Positions 58,515-64,000 of a DNA stretch of 64,000 nt are shown piece by piece (the stretch's first letter is position 1; the number at the start of each line of letters is the position of its first letter). Below the pieces are notes generated by a model, which saw only the letters and a list, made by a program, of their open reading frames with translations, ran no database searches and was not told the origin of the DNA. Source of the stretch: Prostheceraeus crozeri (Eukaryota; Platyhelminthes; Polycladida; Euryleptidae); the NCBI GenBank assembly GCA_907163375.1, contig CAJQUW010008029.1, positions 124,001-188,000 on the forward strand, written 5' to 3'. The translations under genes and the position numbers were made by a program.

Positions 58515-61017
58515 AATAAAGATCTGACAATTACTGACGAAAATGTCAACAATTTCAATGTTGGCGGTTTAATGTTAATGAGAAATTAAGAATTAGTAAA
58601 AACAAAATATTTTTCACTTATCCATCATGTCTGCTTTGTTTTTTTCAAGACTTCTTTCACTAAAACTCAACATAGAGCATGACAATGGTAAATGTCTTCT
58701 GGTTTCATACAAAAATGATTTATATGTGATTGATTTAAAAAGCAATGATTTTTCGGGAAAACGCAGTAGGATATAAAATGCGAATCAAGTTGTCATAGTG
58801 AGTTCCTAGCATGGTCTACTCAAGCAATTCAGTTACAGCAGCTTCTGTCAATCAAATCCACAGAGGAATGAGAAACTGAAATGGACAGTAATTTTCATTT
58901 ACTGCAGTACAGTTATCCGAAGTGCTAAAATGAAATGGATCCGTATTCAATAGAGCAGCTGACTAGCACAACATAGTTGGACATATTTGGTTTTAATCTA
59001 TAGCTCCACAAATTTGCTCAAAACAGAAATGGGAAGTCGGACTTAAGTGACGCAGTGTACAATGCGAGACACAAATTGTTAATGTAGGCCTATGTCAGAT
59101 TTCTCTTGCGTTGCACTTCAATATCTGACCCATGGTAAAAGCATCGTAAACTGCGAAGTACATGTGCACATCTGTCGCACATTCAAAGGCTGTCCAACAA
59201 TGCTCACGCAGTTTGCTTTGTAATGACCATATATAGCTGATAGAGTCCATGCTGCAACACAGCGATACAATGTTGATCGCTCCACGCTCATAGCCATTGA
59301 AGTTCACAAACCCACTAAAAGCGGGCTAATATTGTAATCAATTGGTTTACAGAGACCTCTGAGTCCATTGAATCCCGGAGCCAATCCATCTAACTGCTGC
59401 TACTATAAGGATCAGCCGCTGCTAGACATCATTCCTGACAATGATTCCCATGCGTTATTTCTTGAGTCAATATACATGTAGAATAAGGAAATTTCCACAA
59501 AAAATTAATTATAACATTTAGAAGTACTTTTTACAATCCACGCGTGCGTGCATCATGCCTGTGCATAAGTTCGTGTCGCATAATGAGAGCATTTTTGGAC
59601 ATTTCTTTTCGCTCATGATCGCACGAAATGGTCGGCCTGAATCAACGTTTGAGACGAAAGCTTAATTCCTACACTGTCGACGAATTTTACATAGCAACAA
59701 TTGATGAGTTTGAGATATCCAGTACTGTTGATGCTCTTCTAAGTGCAGCAAAATTTGCTGCAGCTCATGCTGTTTCCAAAAGGGGTGGATAAATTTAATT
59801 GAATTATGGACAAATGTACTAATTGGCTCTGCTGCACGATATAAATCAATTTCATCAAAATTAGTTAATCAACCAAGATTTTATTGCAACAGCAAGAATC
59901 GTAAATTCGCCTCTTATATACTTCTGCTCAATGTCGCTTGACTTATAAAAGCACAATATTTTCATGTGTTTACCAAGGTGAAAGACACTCGAGGCCTAGT
60001 CGATCTGTTCACGCAAACATCATTGCTGGTTTGATATCCTTTTTTATGCACTGAACCACCTCTCAGAGGGTCTGAAAACTATAGTCTCATTATGAGGGTT
60101 TTGACTTCATTTTATTTCAGAGCATTTTATAGGCCAACTGAGACAATTAATTGGCTTTTGAAATGAGAGTTTCAAGTGAGTCGTGTAATATTGAAAAGAT
60201 GTAGCAACTTAATTTCAATGTTGGTATTGATTACATATGATTCCTGTAATTTGCTTGTCGACCTTAGTTTACGATAGTCTGCTTTTATTAAAATATTACA
60301 TCAAATTCGCGACACATCGATCGCTGACTAAAACTCCCCAATGCATGATTACCATCGCCTGCTTCATCACTCTGGAAAGTTTCATGCGCAAAGATAACAA
60401 ATAATTCATCTTCCCGCAGATATCACAATAAAAACATTAATTTCCAAAAGTTGTATTGCAATATTAAGACAAGTAATGAATGGAGAAGCTACAGAGTACT
60501 TATTCCATTTCATAGAAAAAAATGTCATTCCAACTTCTTTCTGTTGTCGTTAACTCCACATGTTCGACCAATAATTGTACAAGTAGCTCGGACGACAGTG
60601 TACAAAACAAGCTTTGCGAGAGGAACATTCAAGGTATGCATGTTCAACAGAATTCTCAACATCACACTACAAATTAACTGCTTTAAAATAAATTCTTTTT
60701 ACACACGATACAAACATAAATTTCGGCGTCCCCGCTTCTCTTGAATGCGATGAAAGTATTAAATACAATCAACTAATCAGGCTCTTTTGATAAGTCTGCT
60801 AAAAACACAGACTGTTTCAATCAAAGTATGCTCAAACAGCAGAATATTATCCAATATATATATGTAAATATATATATCTATATATATTCAACCTCAAAAT
60901 TGGATGCAGCTTTACAGATATTAGCAAAAATCATTCAACATTTGAAATTTATAATTCGCTTCAACAGATGAATTCACGAACTGGAAGTAAACAAATGTAA
61001 AATAAATAATTTTGACG
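58515..61017. other. intergenic space between ARID1 and GOPC
   Basis: This holds the unseen GOPC 5' UTR/promoter and the ARID1 3' UTR. A TA-rich simple stretch lies near 60858-60890. I could not place a polyadenylation signal or TATA box with confidence. Confidence 0.5.
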
Positions 61018-63254
61018 TCAACGTTTGGGTAACGCTGTGTTGGAAGCTTCAGCTTGTGTTTTAGTCCATTCCTGCAGATTAAAAAGCACTCCCATCAACA
61101 TATGTGCAACATATTGATCAAGGACTAATGACATTGATAGAGTCAATAAACGCTCTTGATAATCAACAAATAAAGATAAATTATCATCAACTCTGGATAA
61201 GTCATTGAGAATGCGAGCTGCCCGTCGTAACATGTCTAAACTTGTACCCATAATATCAGGATTTCGTCGAAGAGCCGGAACACCTCCACCCGAGCTGACT
61301 ATTCTGGCAGCATTTGATTCAATGGCCTCAACAAAATCCACTAAAGACATTATCGGCGAAGGTTTACAACGAGTTAACACAACGGCAGCAGTACCTTCCC
61401 CTGCTCGAACCATATATGATATCACTGATAGTGCCATTTCTCTAATAATCTGATCAGGTCGAACTAATAGTTCACAGAGAGTTTCCAATACTGATTCGAG
61501 GCTGGGAACTTTAGAAAAGCAATCAGGGGTAGACTCTGACGATGCAATATGGAAAGGAGGTAATGTTGCCATAATTAAATCCACATTTTCTACATGCACG
61601 GTTAGACGAACCATAATCTCAAGGGCTAAACGCTGAGGACTCATTTGTGTGTGTCCAGGGAAAGGATCAACATTGTCTGATGCAGGACAAACCAATAAGT
61701 GCATGACCCCTTCGAGAATAGGCCGCACAACGTTTTCAGTCATAGAACCCATTTGAAGAACGCCGGAAATATTCACTAACGTGACGAGAACGTTTTCTCG
61801 AATAGCCTCAACCCACCACCGCTTTCTCCAGCATTTAGAGTTCAGTTTTTCGTTGTCTGACCACTTACCTTTCGTCGGATGTTCATGCCCCAGCAGCAGA
61901 AGCTGACCTAACACACGCATGACACCAATATGAGCAACAATTTCTCTTTCATTCACACTAAGGAAGCTCATGTTCCGTAGGATATTTGAAACAACGAGAC
62001 ACCTCTGTAACTGAACCTCCTCCGCCTCATTTATGTGTGAGAAAAGAGTTTCGTGTATTGTTCCGATACAATTATTGCTGCAAATTAATTCGTCAATTAC
62101 AGCAAGTTCAACAGGAACTGGCGGATCTTCAATTTCTTCATCACTCAAGTCTTCATCACTATCACATTCACTTGCGACACTGTCGGGCGGTTCAGATTTC
62201 GGCTCGAGTTTCATTCTTTTACAGGAGGGCTCATCAGTCTTGTCATTTGCAGATGAGTTGTGGTCCTCGGCCGTAGTAATTTCGGAGTCACTGGTTACCG
62301 TTCGCCCACACTGGCAATCTTGGAGTCGTTCTTCAGAGCCATCCACATCCCCATTCTCTTCAACGAATCGCGACTCTTCCCCATCGATATTGCTAGAAGC
62401 GCCACACATACAGCGTCGTTCGTTGCTAGCGGGACTGTCGACGACTGATGATGATGCCGCTACAGCCACCAATTTCGATTGCCGTTTCAGCCGAGATGAA
62501 GCACTGACGGCTGCGTTTCCCTCTGCAGTAACTCCTGTCTCTCCCTTTCCAGTCAGCTTCTCCTTCTTCCTGGTGAGCGCAGGCAGGAAATAGGAGCGGA
62601 GTTTCTCTTCGCTTTTCCCGCTTTCCATCATGGGAGCGATGTAGTCTACGTCATCCGGAGATATCGGCAAGCATGCTTTTACCTCACAGCAAGCCTTTTC
62701 TCCCCCAGCCTCCAAGGTTGTCACGAGCTGGTTTAACAGCTTCTTCAGATTTACGCGTGTATGACCGTTATCCACCAATTTGACAGAAACACCATCGCGC
62801 GTGCAGTAAGTGTAATTGCGCTCTTGTCGACTCAAACGTTTTACTCGCGAAATAACATCCTCGCGCGTCAGCGAACGGAACCATGTTATCCATTCTTCCT
62901 TGCTCGACGGAACGGTGAAGTTAGAATCTGAATATTCTCCACATAATCTGCCATTTTCTCGCATTAGTGACTTATTATGTAACAATTTCGCTTCTCTCTC
63001 TGCTGAATCTGACACAGTTTTGACGTCACTCGAGGGAGTGACAGCAGATGAGAACTTAAAGTCAAAAACTTCAGAGATATCATGACGCCAAATATTCACC
63101 AACACTTCTAGCAATCCAGGTAAATGCATAAGTCCAAAGTAGGGGAATGTCGTCTCATCATAAAGAAGAATATTCAAGCAATCGAGACCCCACGCTATTT
63201 CAGTAGGTAATCCAGACTTTAAAGCCATAAGCATTTTCCACGCATTGATTGGCG
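61018..63254 (-). CDS. ARID1: ARID1/BAF250 C-terminal exon
   Basis: This is the last coding exon of the ARID1/Osa-type subunit of SWI/SNF (BAF) chromatin remodellers, 745 codons plus a split one. It encodes the BAF250 C-terminal (ARM-like helical) domain in two blocks. The first starts after acceptor TTCATTGCAG with AWKMLMALKSGLPTEIAWGL and LPGLLEVLVNIW. The second, in the last 360 residues, has RCLVVSNILRNMSFLSVNE, ENVLVTLVNISG, MSPQRLALEIMVRLTVHVEN and MLRRAARILNDLSRVDDN. Between the two lies a poorly conserved, Ser- and acid-rich spacer with a Cys-containing patch (RRCMCGAS). The exon ends at a clean stop at 61018. The ARID DNA-binding domain and the rest of the gene lie to the right, outside the window. 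The single long 3' exon is typical for this gene. Confidence 0.95.
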
Positions 63255-64000
63255 CTGCAATGAAGAAAAAAACAACTAAAAATTCGGACATGGGCAATGA
63301 TGCACATCAAAGCAAACAAAGAAATATCAAACAATGCAATTCCTAGAATTTTCAGTGGGTTTAAAAAAATGATGCAGTACATGTACAATGGAAAATCTCA
63401 CGCTTCCGCTCAGAGAACGATTCAGAAATAAATTATTGGCACCAGAAGTTATGAATTAGTTATTTCAGATATTGTAGTCGTTCTTTTTTGTGAGAATTTT
63501 TAACTAGTGAATGATTTACGCATGTTCATTTTGAAACAAAATTATACTACTGTTAACACCCTAAATATTGAGACAGACTTCTTACGTAAATTACGCAATC
63601 ATACAACTAGGTGGATTCCTGTTAGGGTATGACCTTGATATAAACAATCAGTTCTTACAGAATGTCCTTGGCAAATGAGGACAAATGGTACTATAACAGA
63701 ATAAGTACAGTATATGGACACCTGTTGTAAAGCGACGGCAAACTCATCGCTGCTTAAGTATTGCTTAGCATTAGCAGACAACAAGAATAAGCGAGGTGCT
63801 AAGTTCTGTGTACTTCAACTGACGATGACTGAATGATTCCATACAATTTCAATTTAGTGATCTTTTCTTTGTAACACAAGTTTGTCAATAACTAGGCTTA
63901 CGATATTAATAATGCATTATTAAAAAATATTTAAACAAATATGCTGTTGAAAATAATGCAGCAAAATATACAGATCAAGCATAATTGCGGCAATCGTGAG
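63255..64000. other. ARID1 intron, no further exon recognised
   Basis: Sequence upstream of the ARID1 terminal exon. No second exon with recognisable ARID1 sequence is seen to the window end. Confidence 0.55.

Noticed and set aside
63599-63784. Minus-strand frame as a further ARID1 exon
   Set aside because: No similarity to ARID1 and no matching splice phase.
1-64000. CRISPR arrays, bacterial operons, rRNA genes
   Set aside because: Nothing of the kind is seen; introns, LINEs and mariners show eukaryotic DNA.

Overview
This window is AT-rich DNA from an animal, most likely an invertebrate. Two conserved host genes with spliceosomal introns support this: a GOPC/PIST orthologue and the last coding exon of an ARID1/BAF250 orthologue. 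The repeats fit too: mariner, piggyBac, CR1-like LINEs, tRNA-derived SINEs and Penelope-like elements (PLEs) with GIY-YIG endonucleases. I cannot name the phylum from sequence alone.

Host genes. Both lie on the minus strand. ARID1 (61018-63254) is a 2.2 kb terminal exon carrying the BAF250 C-terminal domain; upstream exons lie beyond the right edge. GOPC starts at 58514 and runs leftward through four recognisable exons (58299-58514, 51334-51612, 44505-44732, 23276-23718). Its introns are about 6.7, 6.6 and 20.8 kb. Exon 4 ends at a strong donor, so at least one more exon should lie to the left; I did not find it.

Left part (1-23,270). This is almost wholly repeat-derived. It holds a tRNA-headed SINE with a hammerhead ribozyme (27-190), a mariner with unusually long terminal repeats (1560-3356), and a small foldback retroelement with a hammerhead in its loop (3853-4078). 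Next come a compound inverted SINE cluster (4935-5890), a pogo-like MITE, decayed LINEs and a palindromic MITE. A 7.6 kb composite insertion (13593-21197) sits inside a tRNA-like sequence. It consists of an inverted 5'-truncated PLE copy, an almost intact CR1-like LINE and a longer PLE copy. A piggyBac deletion derivative follows (21823-22905).

GOPC introns (23,700-58,300). These hold a SINE, LINE relics, two roughly 3 kb non-autonomous DNA elements with repeated termini (29697-32704, 34310-37828) and two fossil Ty3/gypsy fragments. They also hold two mariner remnants, a hAT-like non-autonomous element, and a GIY-YIG PLE remnant with a hammerhead-like sequence beyond its 3' end.

Most distinctive signal. 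Five hammerhead or hammerhead-like motifs occur in 43 kb, in at least four sequence contexts. All five have the same tiny stem III layout: two stem positions each side and a two-base loop, although one of the pairs is broken in the 18881 copy. One sits directly behind a tRNA-type Pol III promoter. Another sits in the loop of a 51-nt near-perfect inverted repeat flanked by an 11-bp target duplication. No computation was run; all calls come from reading the sequence.
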